The notes beneath the pieces were generated by a model. The model saw only the letters and a list, made by a program, of their open reading frames with translations. It made no database searches and was not told where the DNA came from. DNA of 64,000 bases from Cloacibacterium sp047601505 (lineage in GTDB: Bacteria; Bacteroidota; Bacteroidia; Flavobacteriales; Weeksellaceae), in contig NZ_JASGJD010000001.1 of the NCBI RefSeq assembly GCF_047601505.1, positions 1,178,001-1,242,000 of the forward strand. The letters are read 5' to 3'. The translations under genes and the position numbers were made by a program. Below are positions 27,595 to 36,840 of the stretch, piece by piece. Each line of letters opens with the position of its first letter. The first letter of the stretch is position 1.

Positions 27595-28587
27595 ATGAAA
27601 TTTTTTTCACTATTAGGATTGTTTTTCATGTTTGGGGTTTCTTTCGGACAGACTGCTAAACCCCTTTTTGAAACATACGTACACGATCCTGTTGTTATTA
27701 AACAAGATAATCGTTTTTATCTATTCTGTACAGGTAATGGAATTACTGTTTATTCTTCTAATGATTTGAATAATTGGAAACCCGAAAATCAAGTGTTTGA
27801 TAAAGCTCCAGAATGGACTAAAAATGTGGTTGTAGATTTTAAAAATCATATTTGGGCCCCAGATATTAGTTTTCATAATGGGGAGTATTATCTTTATTAC
27901 AGCGTTTCATCTTTTGCGAAAAATACATCTGCTATTGGTGTTGCTACTAATAAAACATTAGATAGTAAAAGTAAAAATTTTAAATGGGTAGATCATGGCA
28001 TTGTTATAGAATCTGTTCCTAATAGAGATATGTGGAATGCTATAGACCCAAATCTAATTTTTGACGAAAACAATACACCATATTTGTCTTTCGGTTCTTT
28101 TTGGAGCGGATTAAAATTGGTAAAACTCAATAAAAATCTAACTTCAATTGCAGAGCCACAAGAATGGCATACAATAGCTAAGAGAGAACGTTCTTTCAAA
28201 TTAGATGACAAAGAGCCTGGAGATGCGGCTTTAGAAGCTCCTTTTATCTTTAAAAAAGACGGTTTTTACTACCTATTTGTTTCTTTTGATTTATGTTGCA
28301 GAGGAAAAGATAGTACCTATAAAGTGGTAGTAGGACGCTCTGAAAAAATTACAGGACCTTATGTAGATGATAAAGGAATTGCCATGAATGAAGGTGGAGG
28401 AAAATTACTTATAGAAGGTAATGAAAACTGGTTTGGAGCTGGGCATAACTCTGTTTATAGTTTTGATGGTAAAGATTATATTTTCTATCATGCTTACTAT
28501 GCTCATAAAAACGGATTTCCTGTAGGACAAAAAAGCGAATTAATATGGACTAATGGTTGGCCTTCATTGCTTAATCCATTAAAATAA
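27595..28587 (+). CDS. GH43 arabinan-degrading enzyme (single domain)
   Basis: This 330-residue protein has a cleavable signal peptide (FFMFGVSFGQ) and a single five-blade propeller. D31 (YVHDPVVI), D151 (NAIDPNLI) and E214 (LEAPFIFKK) are the expected catalytic triad. Its motifs (WAPDISFHNGEYYLYYSVS, YLSFGSFWSGL) are those of arabinan 1,5-alpha-L-arabinosidases. Lacking the extra C-terminal domain and lipobox of the preceding GH43, it probably works in the periplasm on imported oligosaccharides. Endo or exo action cannot be decided from sequence alone. Confidence 0.88.
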   Translation: MKFFSLLGLFFMFGVSFGQTAKPLFETYVHDPVVIKQDNRFYLFCTGNGITVYSSNDLNNWKPENQVFDKAPEWTKNVVVDFKNHIWAPDISFHNGEYYLYYSVSSFAKNTSAIGVATNKTLDSKSKNFKWVDHGIVIESVPNRDMWNAIDPNLIFDENNTPYLSFGSFWSGLKLVKLNKNLTSIAEPQEWHTIAKRERSFKLDDKEPGDAALEAPFIFKKDGFYYLFVSFDLCCRGKDSTYKVVVGRSEKITGPYVDDKGIAMNEGGGKLLIEGNENWFGAGHNSVYSFDGKDYIFYHAYYAHKNGFPVGQKSELIWTNGWPSLLNPLK

Positions 28588-28599
28588 ATACTCTTCAAA

Positions 28600-30591
28600 T
28601 TGAAAAATACAGCATTTTTATTTGTTTCAGCTTTAGTGTTAACTATAGCATCGCAATGTGGCTCTAATAAGACAGTCTCTGAAAATTCAGTTTATAACCT
28701 CGAGTACAAAAATTCAGATTATAAAATAGAACAAGTTGAGGTAAAAGATGTTCACATTAATGATAAGTTTTGGCTGCCAATCATTCAAAATGTTCAAAAA
28801 AAGACTATTGCCTACGCCATTGAAAAATGTAATGAAGAAGGCAGATTTGATAATTTTTTAATTGCTGGAAAAGTAAAACAAGGAACCGTAAGAGGACAAA
28901 TGCCTTTTGATGATTCTGATGTTTATAAAATTATTGAAGGAGCATCTAATTCTCTTATCAGTTCGCCTAATAAAGAATTAGAATCTTTAGTTGATAGTTT
29001 AGTTACAATTATTAAAATTGGGCAAGAAAAAGACGGATATCTTACCACTTGGAGAACCATTAATCCTGCAAAACCACCGGCTCCTTGGGTAAAAGTAGAT
29101 AAAGGTGTAAGATGGGAATATATGAATATGAGCCACGAAGAATACAATGCAGGACATTTGTATGAAGCTGCAGTGGTGCATTATAAAGCTACGGGTAAAA
29201 GAAATTTACTAGATATAGCCATTAAAAATGCAGATTTATTTGTAAAAACTTTTGGAGATGATGAAGGCAAAATCTTAGCTGTTCCTGGGCATCAAATTAT
29301 AGAAACAGGTCTTATTAAATTATATGGAGTTACAGGTAACAAAAATTATCTTACACTTTCTAAATTTTTCTTAGACCATAGAGGAGACCCTAGAAAAAAA
29401 GAAAATTTTGGAGCTTATGCTCAAGATAGTATTCCTGTTATTCAACAAAGAGAAGCTGTGGGACATGCCGTAAGAGCAGTATACATGTATGCAGGGATGA
29501 CGGATATTGCCGCTATTTATCATAATAAAGATTATCACGAAGCTATTGATGGTATTTGGGATAATATGGTAAATAAAAAAATATATGTTACAGGAGGCAT
29601 TGGTGCAAGACATGATGGTGAAGCTTTTGGTAAAAACTACGAACTTCCAAATCTTACCGCTTATAATGAGACTTGTGCTGCTATCGGAAATATTTATTGG
29701 AACCAAAGAATGTTTAATCTTTCTGGTGATAATAAATATATAGATGTAATAGAAAAAACATTGTATAATGCAGTAATCTCTGGTATCTCACTTTCCGGAA
29801 CAGAGTTTTTCTATCCTAATCCTTTAGAGTCTGATGGAATTTATAAGTTTAACAGAGGTTCTTGTACGCGCCAATCTTGGTTTGATTGTTCTTGTTGTCC
29901 TACCAATTTAATAAGATTTATTCCTTCAATACCCAATCTTATCTACGCACACGACAAGAAAAATGTTTTTGTAAACCTTTTTGTAGGAAGCGAAGCCAAT
30001 GTTTTAATAAATGGTAACAAAGTAAAAATAGCTCAGGAGACAGAATATCCGGTTAATTCTAAAGTTAGAATTACTATAAGTGCAGATAAATCTTCTCCGT
30101 TTTCTCTTAAAATAAGAATCCCTAGTTGGGCAAGAAACGAGGTTTTACCAGGTAATTTATATTCTTATCAAGTTAAAAATCAATCATCTTTTGATTTGAA
30201 AATTAATGGAACCAAAGTTTCTCCACTTGTAAAAGAGGGGTATATTATTCTAGACAAAAAATGGAGTAGCAAAGATGTTATAGAATTGAATTTTCCAATG
30301 AATGTACAAACTATTGCTACCAATGCATTGGTTAAAGAAAACATCGGAAAAACTGCAATTTCTTACGGACCGTTTATTTATGCTGTAGAAGAAATAGACA
30401 ACAAAGCTAATTTTGATTTGCTTAAAATTGATAAAGCATCTCAGTTTAAAGTTACTTATCAACCCAACTTATTGAAAGGAATTAATGTAATAAATTTCAA
30501 TACAGGAAACGAAAGTTTCACCGCAATACCTTATTACGCTTGGGCGAATAGAGGTGTAAATAAAATGAAAGTTTGGATACCCAATAAATAA
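28600..30591 (+). CDS. GH127 beta-L-arabinofuranosidase
   Basis: The protein has the GH127 (formerly DUF1680) architecture: an (alpha/alpha)6 barrel then beta domains. The metal-cysteine active site is intact when aligned by eye with bifidobacterial HypBA1. The acid/base is E341 (HDGEAFG), the zinc ligands are E357 and C359 (YNETCAAIG), and C432-C433 (SCCPTN) include the nucleophile. It releases beta-L-Araf, found in plant hydroxyproline-rich glycoproteins and some pectic side chains. The start is TTG (28600); no ATG lies upstream in frame near it, and the resulting N-terminus is a good export signal with a Cys at 20 that may be lipidated. Confidence 0.9.
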   Translation: MKNTAFLFVSALVLTIASQCGSNKTVSENSVYNLEYKNSDYKIEQVEVKDVHINDKFWLPIIQNVQKKTIAYAIEKCNEEGRFDNFLIAGKVKQGTVRGQMPFDDSDVYKIIEGASNSLISSPNKELESLVDSLVTIIKIGQEKDGYLTTWRTINPAKPPAPWVKVDKGVRWEYMNMSHEEYNAGHLYEAAVVHYKATGKRNLLDIAIKNADLFVKTFGDDEGKILAVPGHQIIETGLIKLYGVTGNKNYLTLSKFFLDHRGDPRKKENFGAYAQDSIPVIQQREAVGHAVRAVYMYAGMTDIAAIYHNKDYHEAIDGIWDNMVNKKIYVTGGIGARHDGEAFGKNYELPNLTAYNETCAAIGNIYWNQRMFNLSGDNKYIDVIEKTLYNAVISGISLSGTEFFYPNPLESDGIYKFNRGSCTRQSWFDCSCCPTNLIRFIPSIPNLIYAHDKKNVFVNLFVGSEANVLINGNKVKIAQETEYPVNSKVRITISADKSSPFSLKIRIPSWARNEVLPGNLYSYQVKNQSSFDLKINGTKVSPLVKEGYIILDKKWSSKDVIELNFPMNVQTIATNALVKENIGKTAISYGPFIYAVEEIDNKANFDLLKIDKASQFKVTYQPNLLKGINVINFNTGNESFTAIPYYAWANRGVNKMKVWIPNK

Positions 30592-30596
30592 TTACA

Positions 30597-32585
30597 ATGA
30601 ATAATTTAAAAAAAATATTACTTAATATAGCTGTTGCTTCTTTTTCTTGTGGATTGGTTTCAGCGCAAAATATTAATCATACATTAGAATTAAATGGTAA
30701 AAATACCAACATAAAAATTCAGCCAACAATGTATGGTATCTTTTTCGAAGATATAAACCAAGCTGCTGATGGCGGTTTATATGCAGAACTGGTTAAAAAT
30801 CGTTCTTTCGAATTTTATAATCCATTAATGGGATGGTTACAGCCAAAAAGTGATGTTCATTCTGAAAATAAAAATTCAGGATATGCAAATATTATTGACG
30901 AAATAGGCAATACTAACCATAATTATGCACGTATTACCATTAATAATGCTAACAATTATGAATTAATAAACGAAGGCTTCAAAGGAATTGGCTTGCATCA
31001 AAATGCTAAGTATAATCTTTCTTTTTCGTCTCAAAATATTTCAGGAGAAGTACAGTCTGTAAATTTTGAACTTTTAGACGAAAAAGGAAATTCTGTAGCA
31101 AAAGAAACAGTTGCCATTAATAATGTTGAGTGGAAAAAATACAATACAGTACTTACTTCTTCTAAAACTGTAGAAAAAGGCAAATTAAAAATTACTTTCA
31201 ATGGAAATGGAGTGGTAAATATGGATATGATTTCTTTATTTCCGCAAGAAACTTGGAATAATAGACCAAATGGTTTAAGAAAAGATTTAGTACAAAAGTT
31301 ATATGATTTGAAACCAGGATTTTTACGATTCCCTGGCGGTTGTATTGTAGAAGGAAGAAATCTTGCAGAAAGATATCAATGGAAAAAAACAGTAGGAGAA
31401 GTTGATAAAAGAGAAACCCTTATCAATAGATGGAATACAGAATTTTCTCACCGTCCGGCTCCAGATTATTTTCAAACTTTTGGTTTAGGGTTTTACGAAT
31501 ATTTCCAATTAGCCGAAGATTTAGGAGCTTCGCCTCTTCCAATTTTAAGTTGTGGTATTGCTTGCCAATTTAATACCGGAGAATTGGTGCATTTGGAAGA
31601 GTTAGAACCTTATATTCAAGATGCTTTAGATTTAATTGAATTTGCTAATGGAGATGCTAAAACCACAAAATGGGGAGCTTTGAGAGCAGAAATGGGACAC
31701 CAGAAATCTTTCAATTTAACCATGATTGGCGTTGGTAACGAACAATGGGGGCCAGATTATATAGAAAGATATAAACTTTTTGAAAAAGCAATTCATAACA
31801 AATATCCTGATATTAAAATTGTTTCTGGTAGTGGCCCATTCCCAGACGGAGAATATTTTGATTATGGATGGAAAGAACTTAAAAAATTAAATACACAGTT
31901 TGTAGATGAGCATTATTATAACTCGCCAGAATGGTTTCAAAAAAATGCAACCAGATATGATAAATATGATAGAACAGCTCCAAAAGTTTTTGCTGGCGAA
32001 TATGCTGTGCAAACTGTAGCAATAGCAAGTCCAGATAATAAAAATAGTTGGGTTACAGCGCTTTCAGAAGCTGCTTTTATGACGGGCTTAGAAAGAAATG
32101 CAGATGTAGTTTATATGACGTCTTATGCACCTTTATTTGCACATGCTGAAGGTTGGCAATGGACACCAGATTTAATTTGGTTTAATAATTTGTCTTCATT
32201 TGTAACGCCTAATTATTACGTTCAGCAATTATTTTCTAATAATAAAGGTACAGACCTTATTTCGATTAACGAAAACGGAAAACCTCTTGTAGGGCAAGAT
32301 AAATTATATGCATCTGCTGTAGTAGATAAAGTAAAAAAACAAACAATTATTAAAATTGTAAATACAGATTCTATTAGCAAAGATTTAAAAATTAATACTC
32401 AAAATATTAATCTAGGAAATGTAGCAGAGATTATTACTTTAAAAGGAAATGATTTAACCTCTGAGAATAATTTTTCTAACGAAAACATTAAACCTGTACA
32501 AGAAAAAATAAAAATCAATAAAAAGAATTTTTCAATTAAGATTCCATCTAATTCGCTTATTCTAGTTAAGGTTTCAAACCTTTAA
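30597..32585 (+). CDS. GH51 alpha-L-arabinofuranosidase (long form with N-terminal carbohydrate-binding-like insert)
   Basis: After a signal peptide (SCGLVSAQ) the chain starts a barrel strand (TMYGIFFEDINQAADGGLYAELVKNRSFE), then an inserted beta-sandwich of CBM4/9 type (about residues 85-215). The barrel resumes with LRFPGGCIVEG, GVGNEQWGP (acid/base E382) and VFAGEYA (nucleophile E468). This 662-residue layout is the other large GH51 branch, often active on arabinoxylan as well as arabinan side chains. It lies 5 bases after the GH127 gene and closes the hydrolase group before the AraR-controlled catabolic operon. Confidence 0.9.
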   Translation: MNNLKKILLNIAVASFSCGLVSAQNINHTLELNGKNTNIKIQPTMYGIFFEDINQAADGGLYAELVKNRSFEFYNPLMGWLQPKSDVHSENKNSGYANIIDEIGNTNHNYARITINNANNYELINEGFKGIGLHQNAKYNLSFSSQNISGEVQSVNFELLDEKGNSVAKETVAINNVEWKKYNTVLTSSKTVEKGKLKITFNGNGVVNMDMISLFPQETWNNRPNGLRKDLVQKLYDLKPGFLRFPGGCIVEGRNLAERYQWKKTVGEVDKRETLINRWNTEFSHRPAPDYFQTFGLGFYEYFQLAEDLGASPLPILSCGIACQFNTGELVHLEELEPYIQDALDLIEFANGDAKTTKWGALRAEMGHQKSFNLTMIGVGNEQWGPDYIERYKLFEKAIHNKYPDIKIVSGSGPFPDGEYFDYGWKELKKLNTQFVDEHYYNSPEWFQKNATRYDKYDRTAPKVFAGEYAVQTVAIASPDNKNSWVTALSEAAFMTGLERNADVVYMTSYAPLFAHAEGWQWTPDLIWFNNLSSFVTPNYYVQQLFSNNKGTDLISINENGKPLVGQDKLYASAVVDKVKKQTIIKIVNTDSISKDLKINTQNINLGNVAEIITLKGNDLTSENNFSNENIKPVQEKIKINKKNFSIKIPSNSLILVKVSNL

Positions 32586-32625
32586 TTTTGAGTGAATAAT
32601 GATATATCTCAGATTGCAAACAAAT

Positions 32626-32644
32626 AAGTGTAAATATTACATTT
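32626..32644 (+). promoter_or_regulatory. AraR operator upstream of araBDA
   Basis: AAGTGTAA-ATA-TTACATTT. It covers the -33 region of the promoter whose -7 element is at 32662-32669. Arms are identical to those of the susC site at 19811-19829; only the 3-base centre differs. Confidence 0.78.
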
Positions 32645-32661
32645 ATTAATAAATCAAATAT

Positions 32662-32669
32662 TATATTTG
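32662..32669 (+). promoter_or_regulatory. -7 element of the araBDA promoter
   Basis: TATATTTG fits TAnnTTTG exactly. Predicted transcription start is near 32676, leaving about 27 bases to the araB ATG at 32703. Confidence 0.65.
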
Positions 32670-32702
32670 TATAATAAAATTCTTTAAATACTTATATCAA
32701 TT

Positions 32703-34397
32703 ATGAAAAAATATGTCATCGGATTAGACTACGGAACAGACTCTGTAAGAGCCGTACTAATCGATACCGATAATGGTACAGAACTAGCATCTAGCGTACA
32801 TTATTATCAAAGATGGAAAGAAGGTAAATTCTGTAGTCCTAGTGTAAATAGATTTAGACAACATCCTTTAGACCATATTGAAGGATTAGAAAATACAATA
32901 AAAACGGTAGTTGCCGAAAGCAATATCAATCCAGAACAAATTGTGAGTATTTGCATTGATACCACTGGTTCTTCACCAATTCCGGTAAATAAAGAAGGCG
33001 TTCCGTTATGTATGACTCCTGGTTTTGAAGAAAATCCCAATGCAATGATGGTTCTTTGGAAAGACCATACCTCAATTGCAGAAGCCGAAGAAATTAATAA
33101 TTTGGCTAAATCTTGGGGCGGTGAAGATTATACAAAATTTGAAGGCGGAATTTACTCTTCAGAATGGTTTTGGGCAAAAATTTTACACATCAACAGAGAA
33201 GACGAGTTGGTGAAAAATGCTGCATATAGCTGGTTAGAACATTGCGATTTAATGACTTTTATCCTTTCAGACCAAAAAGATTTAGATTCATTCAAAAGAA
33301 GTAGATGCGCAGCTGGTCATAAATCTATGTGGCACGAAAGCTGGGGAGGCTTACCTTCTAAAGAATTTTTAGAAAAACTAGACCCTTCTTTGGCAGAACT
33401 TAGAGATAGATTATACCAAAATACTTATACTTCAGACGAAATTGCAGGTAATTTAAATGAAGAATGGGCTAACTTATTAGGTCTTACTACCAATACAGTA
33501 ATTGCTGTAGGTACTTTTGATGCACATTCTGGCGCTGTAGGTGCTAAAGTTGATGAAAATGTTCTTATCAGAATTATGGGAACTTCTACTTGTGATATTA
33601 TGATTGCTCCAAATGATGTAATAGGAACTAATACTGTAAAAGGAATTTGCGGACAAGTTGATGGTTCTGTAATCCCAGGTTACATTGGGCTAGAAGCTGG
33701 TCAATCTGCATTTGGAGATGTTTTGGCTTGGTACAAAGATGTTCTAATGTGGCCTGTTAATAACGTTTTACTAAAATCTGATTTAGTAAGTGCAGAACAA
33801 AAAAATGCTCTAAAAGATGAAATTGAAAACAATCTGATTAGAGTTCTTACTTATGAAGCAGAGAGCATACCTTTATCAGATGCAGTTCCAATTGCATTAG
33901 ATTGGATTAATGGTAGAAGAACTCCAGATGCTAACCAAGAATTAAAAGCAGCACTTAGCAATCTTTCTTTAGGAACAAAAGCTCCTCATATTTTCAAAGC
34001 TTTGGTTAATGCCATTTGTTTTGGTTCTAAAAAAATTGTAGACCGTTTCGAAGAAGAAGGGGTAAAAATAAACAAAGTGATTGGTATTGGTGGTGTTGCC
34101 AGAAAATCTCCATTCATTATGCAAACTTTGGCTAATGTACTTAATATGCCAATTGTGGTAGCTAAGTCAGACCAAGCACCAGCTTTAGGAGCAGCCGTTT
34201 ACGCAGCAGTTGCCGCAGGAATTTATCCTACAGTTGTAGAAGCAAGCCAAAAAATGGGTTCAGATTTTGAAGCAGAATATTTTCCTCAGGTAGACCAAGT
34301 TAAAATGTATTCTGAATTTCTGGAAGAGTATAGCCAACTTGCAAATTTTGTGGAAAATAAAATTAAATCAAAAAAATTATCAATGGTTAATGATTAA
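32703..34397 (+). CDS. araB: L-ribulokinase
   Basis: An FGGY-family kinase of 564 residues, the size of AraB. The N-terminal actin-like lobe opens with YVIGLDYGTDSVRAVLID, the ribulokinase hallmark. It also carries SICIDTTGSSP, and later MGTSTCDIM and IGIGGVARKSPFIMQ, which close the ATP site. It phosphorylates L-ribulose to L-ribulose-5-phosphate in the cytoplasm. It leads the araB-araD-araA group behind an AraR operator. Xylulokinase is the main alternative, but TDSVRA, the length and the neighbours fit ribulokinase. Confidence 0.94.
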   Translation: MKKYVIGLDYGTDSVRAVLIDTDNGTELASSVHYYQRWKEGKFCSPSVNRFRQHPLDHIEGLENTIKTVVAESNINPEQIVSICIDTTGSSPIPVNKEGVPLCMTPGFEENPNAMMVLWKDHTSIAEAEEINNLAKSWGGEDYTKFEGGIYSSEWFWAKILHINREDELVKNAAYSWLEHCDLMTFILSDQKDLDSFKRSRCAAGHKSMWHESWGGLPSKEFLEKLDPSLAELRDRLYQNTYTSDEIAGNLNEEWANLLGLTTNTVIAVGTFDAHSGAVGAKVDENVLIRIMGTSTCDIMIAPNDVIGTNTVKGICGQVDGSVIPGYIGLEAGQSAFGDVLAWYKDVLMWPVNNVLLKSDLVSAEQKNALKDEIENNLIRVLTYEAESIPLSDAVPIALDWINGRRTPDANQELKAALSNLSLGTKAPHIFKALVNAICFGSKKIVDRFEEEGVKINKVIGIGGVARKSPFIMQTLANVLNMPIVVAKSDQAPALGAAVYAAVAAGIYPTVVEASQKMGSDFEAEYFPQVDQVKMYSEFLEEYSQLANFVENKIKSKKLSMVND

Positions 34398-34418
34398 GAA
34401 TCAATCTCATTTCCATTG

Positions 34419-34453
34419 AGTTATCAATTAACAAATAATAATTATCAATTATG
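34419..34453 (+). repeat. Heptamer array filling the araB-araD spacer
   Basis: Five consecutive 7-base units AGTTATC, AATTAAC, AAATAAT, AATTATC, AATTATG; the last unit contains the araD ATG. In another phase the units read TTATCAA, TTAACAA, ATAATAA, TTATCAA, similar to the array at 61131-61172. It forms the immediate leader of araD. Confidence 0.6.
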
Positions 34454-35146
34454 ATTTATAAAGAACTTCAAAGAGAATGCTACGAGGCAAATATGCAATT
34501 AGACGCTTTAAAATTAGTGGTTTATACTTTTGGCAATGTGAGCGCAGTAGACAGAGAAAAAGGAGTTTTCGCAATAAAACCAAGCGGTGTTCCTTATGCT
34601 GATTTAAAACCAGAAGACATGGTGATTTTGGATTTTGATGCAAATATTATCCAAGGAAAACTAAGACCATCTTCTGATACCAAAACCCATGCTTTTCTTT
34701 ACAAAAACTGGGAAAATGTAGGAGGAATTTCTCATACTCATGCAATTTATTCGGTAGCTTGGGCACAATCTCAGTTAGATATTCCAATTTTTGGAACTAC
34801 ACATGCAGATCATCTTACTACAGACATCCCATGTGCGCCTCCAATGAGAGATGATTTAATTGAAGGAAACTACGAACACAATACAGGAATTCAAATTCTA
34901 GATTGTTTCAAAGAAAAAGGTTTGTCTTATGAAGAAGTAGAAATGGTATTGGTAGGAAATCACGGGCCTTTTACTTGGGGCAAAAATGCAGATAAAGCGG
35001 TTTACAACAGCAAAGTTTTAGAAACCATTGCAGAAATGGCTTATCTCACACGTCAGATTAATCCTAACGCACCTAGACTTAAAGATTCTCTTATTAAAAA
35101 ACATTACGAACGTAAGCATGGTAAAAATGCATATTACGGACAATAA
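34451..35146 (+). CDS. araD: L-ribulose-5-phosphate 4-epimerase
   Basis: A class II aldolase-fold protein of 231 residues. The zinc and catalytic residues fall at the same numbers as in E. coli AraD: D76, H95 and H97 (ISHTHAIYS) and H171 (VGNHGPFTWG). It converts L-ribulose-5-phosphate to D-xylulose-5-phosphate, which enters the transketolase/transaldolase pathway encoded at 42.8-45.3 kb. It is separated from araB by a 53-base spacer ending in a heptamer array, and precedes araA by 28 bases. Confidence 0.95.
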   Translation: MIYKELQRECYEANMQLDALKLVVYTFGNVSAVDREKGVFAIKPSGVPYADLKPEDMVILDFDANIIQGKLRPSSDTKTHAFLYKNWENVGGISHTHAIYSVAWAQSQLDIPIFGTTHADHLTTDIPCAPPMRDDLIEGNYEHNTGIQILDCFKEKGLSYEEVEMVLVGNHGPFTWGKNADKAVYNSKVLETIAEMAYLTRQINPNAPRLKDSLIKKHYERKHGKNAYYGQ

Positions 35147-35174
35147 TTCTTAAAATATTTAAAATAAATACATC

Positions 35175-36686
35175 ATGTTAGTAAATTTAGATACCAAAAA
35201 AATTTGGTTTATTACAGGAAGCCAACATCTATACGGAGAAGAAACTCTAAAACAAGTAAAAGAACATTCAGCAGAAATCGTTAAAGGTTTCAATAATTCG
35301 GGTAAAGTAGTTGTAGAAATTCTTGATAAAGGTCTTGCTACAACTACTGCAGAAGTTACCAAACTTCTTTCGGATGCCAATAACGACCCTCAATGTATTG
35401 GTGTAGTTGCTTGGATGCATACTTTTTCTCCTGCAAAAATGTGGATTAATGGACTTACACAATACAAAAAACCACTTTGCCATCTTCATACTCAATTTAA
35501 TGCAGAGATTCCTTGGGATTCTATTGATATGGATTTTATGAATCTTAATCAATCTGCACATGGAGATAGAGAATTCGGGCACATGGTAACAAGATTGAGA
35601 ATCAAAAGAAAAGTAATTGCAGGACACTGGAAATCTGAAAAAGTTCAAGAAAAATTAGGCGTTTGGTCTCGTGTTGCACTTGGTTGGGACGATTGGCAAG
35701 GTGCTAAATTTGCTAGAATTGGCGATAACATGAGAGAAGTAGCCGTTACAGAAGGAGACAAAGTAGAAGCTCAAGTTCGTTTTGGGTTTTCTGTAAATGG
35801 ATATGATTCTTCTGATGTTGTAAACGAAATAAAAGCTTTAGAACCAACAAAAGTAGAAGCTTTGGTTAAAGAATATGAAAGCTCTTATAACCTAATGCCA
35901 TCATTATTAGAAGGTGGCGAAAAAAGAGAATCTCTTTATGAAGCTGCAAGAATAGAATTAGGCTTAAGAGCATTTTTAGAAAAAGGAGGCTTCAAAGGAT
36001 ACACCGATACTTTTGAAAATTTAGGAGAACTTCGTCAGTTACCAGGTATTGCTTCTCAAAGATTAATGGCAGACGGTTATGGTTTTGGTGCAGAAGGTGA
36101 CTGGAAAACAGCAGCCTTACTTCGTGCTTCTAAAGTAATGAATATTGGTTTAGAAAAAGGTACCTCTTTTATGGAAGATTATACGTATCACTTTGGAGCA
36201 GAAAAATCTTATAATCTTGGCTCTCACATGTTAGAAATTTGTCCAACAATAGCAGATGATAAACCAAGTTGTGAAATTCATCCTTTGGGAATTGGAGGTA
36301 AAGAAGACCCTGTAAGATTGGTTTTCAACGGAGCAAAAGGACCAGCAATCAATACAACTTTGGTAGATATGGGCAATCGTTTCAGAATGATTGTAAACGA
36401 AGTAGAAGCAGTAGAACCTTTGGCAGATTTACCAAAATTACCTGTTGCAAGAGTATTACAAGACCCTAAACCAAATTTAGAAATTTCTACAGAAGCTTGG
36501 ATCTTGGCAGGAGGTGCACACCATACTGTATATAGCCAAGCTCTTACAACAGAATATATGGAAGATTTTGCAGAAATGGCTGGTATTGAATTACTTGTGA
36601 TAGATGCTGATACTAACATTCGTGAGTTTAAAGATAAACTTAATTCTAATGAAGTTTATTATCACTTGTTTAGTAATAAATTGTAA
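35175..36686 (+). CDS. araA: L-arabinose isomerase
   Basis: The 503-residue protein shows the AraA signature throughout. It opens with KIWFITGSQHLYGEETL, and VVAWMHTFSPAKMWINGL and PLCHLHTQFNAEIPW follow. GFGAEGDWKTAALLRA and SFMEDYTYHF carry the catalytic glutamates, and GAHHTVYS contributes to the metal-binding histidine region. It interconverts L-arabinose and L-ribulose and needs a divalent metal. Length and motifs are complete. The gene is followed by a hairpin terminator, so it closes the araBDA message. Confidence 0.96.
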   Translation: MLVNLDTKKIWFITGSQHLYGEETLKQVKEHSAEIVKGFNNSGKVVVEILDKGLATTTAEVTKLLSDANNDPQCIGVVAWMHTFSPAKMWINGLTQYKKPLCHLHTQFNAEIPWDSIDMDFMNLNQSAHGDREFGHMVTRLRIKRKVIAGHWKSEKVQEKLGVWSRVALGWDDWQGAKFARIGDNMREVAVTEGDKVEAQVRFGFSVNGYDSSDVVNEIKALEPTKVEALVKEYESSYNLMPSLLEGGEKRESLYEAARIELGLRAFLEKGGFKGYTDTFENLGELRQLPGIASQRLMADGYGFGAEGDWKTAALLRASKVMNIGLEKGTSFMEDYTYHFGAEKSYNLGSHMLEICPTIADDKPSCEIHPLGIGGKEDPVRLVFNGAKGPAINTTLVDMGNRFRMIVNEVEAVEPLADLPKLPVARVLQDPKPNLEISTEAWILAGGAHHTVYSQALTTEYMEDFAEMAGIELLVIDADTNIREFKDKLNSNEVYYHLFSNKL

Positions 36687-36710
36687 AAATTGGTTTTAAT
36701 TTGAAATAGG

Positions 36711-36745
36711 AATACTCCCTTTCGTAATTTTACGAAGGGGGTATT
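36711..36745 (+). terminator. Imperfect terminator after araA
   Basis: AATACTCCCTTTCGTA at 36711-36726 pairs with TACGAAGGGGGTATT at 36731-36745 with one wobble and one bulge, followed by a short T-run. It may reduce, rather than stop, reading into galM, which has no clear promoter of its own. Confidence 0.7.
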
Positions 36746-36840
36746 TTAAAAAAAATATATTGAAATATTTTCCTAAAACTATTTTAAATTAGCAATTCGG
36801 AAAAAAATAAAAACAAACTAACAAATCACTCATTTAAAAT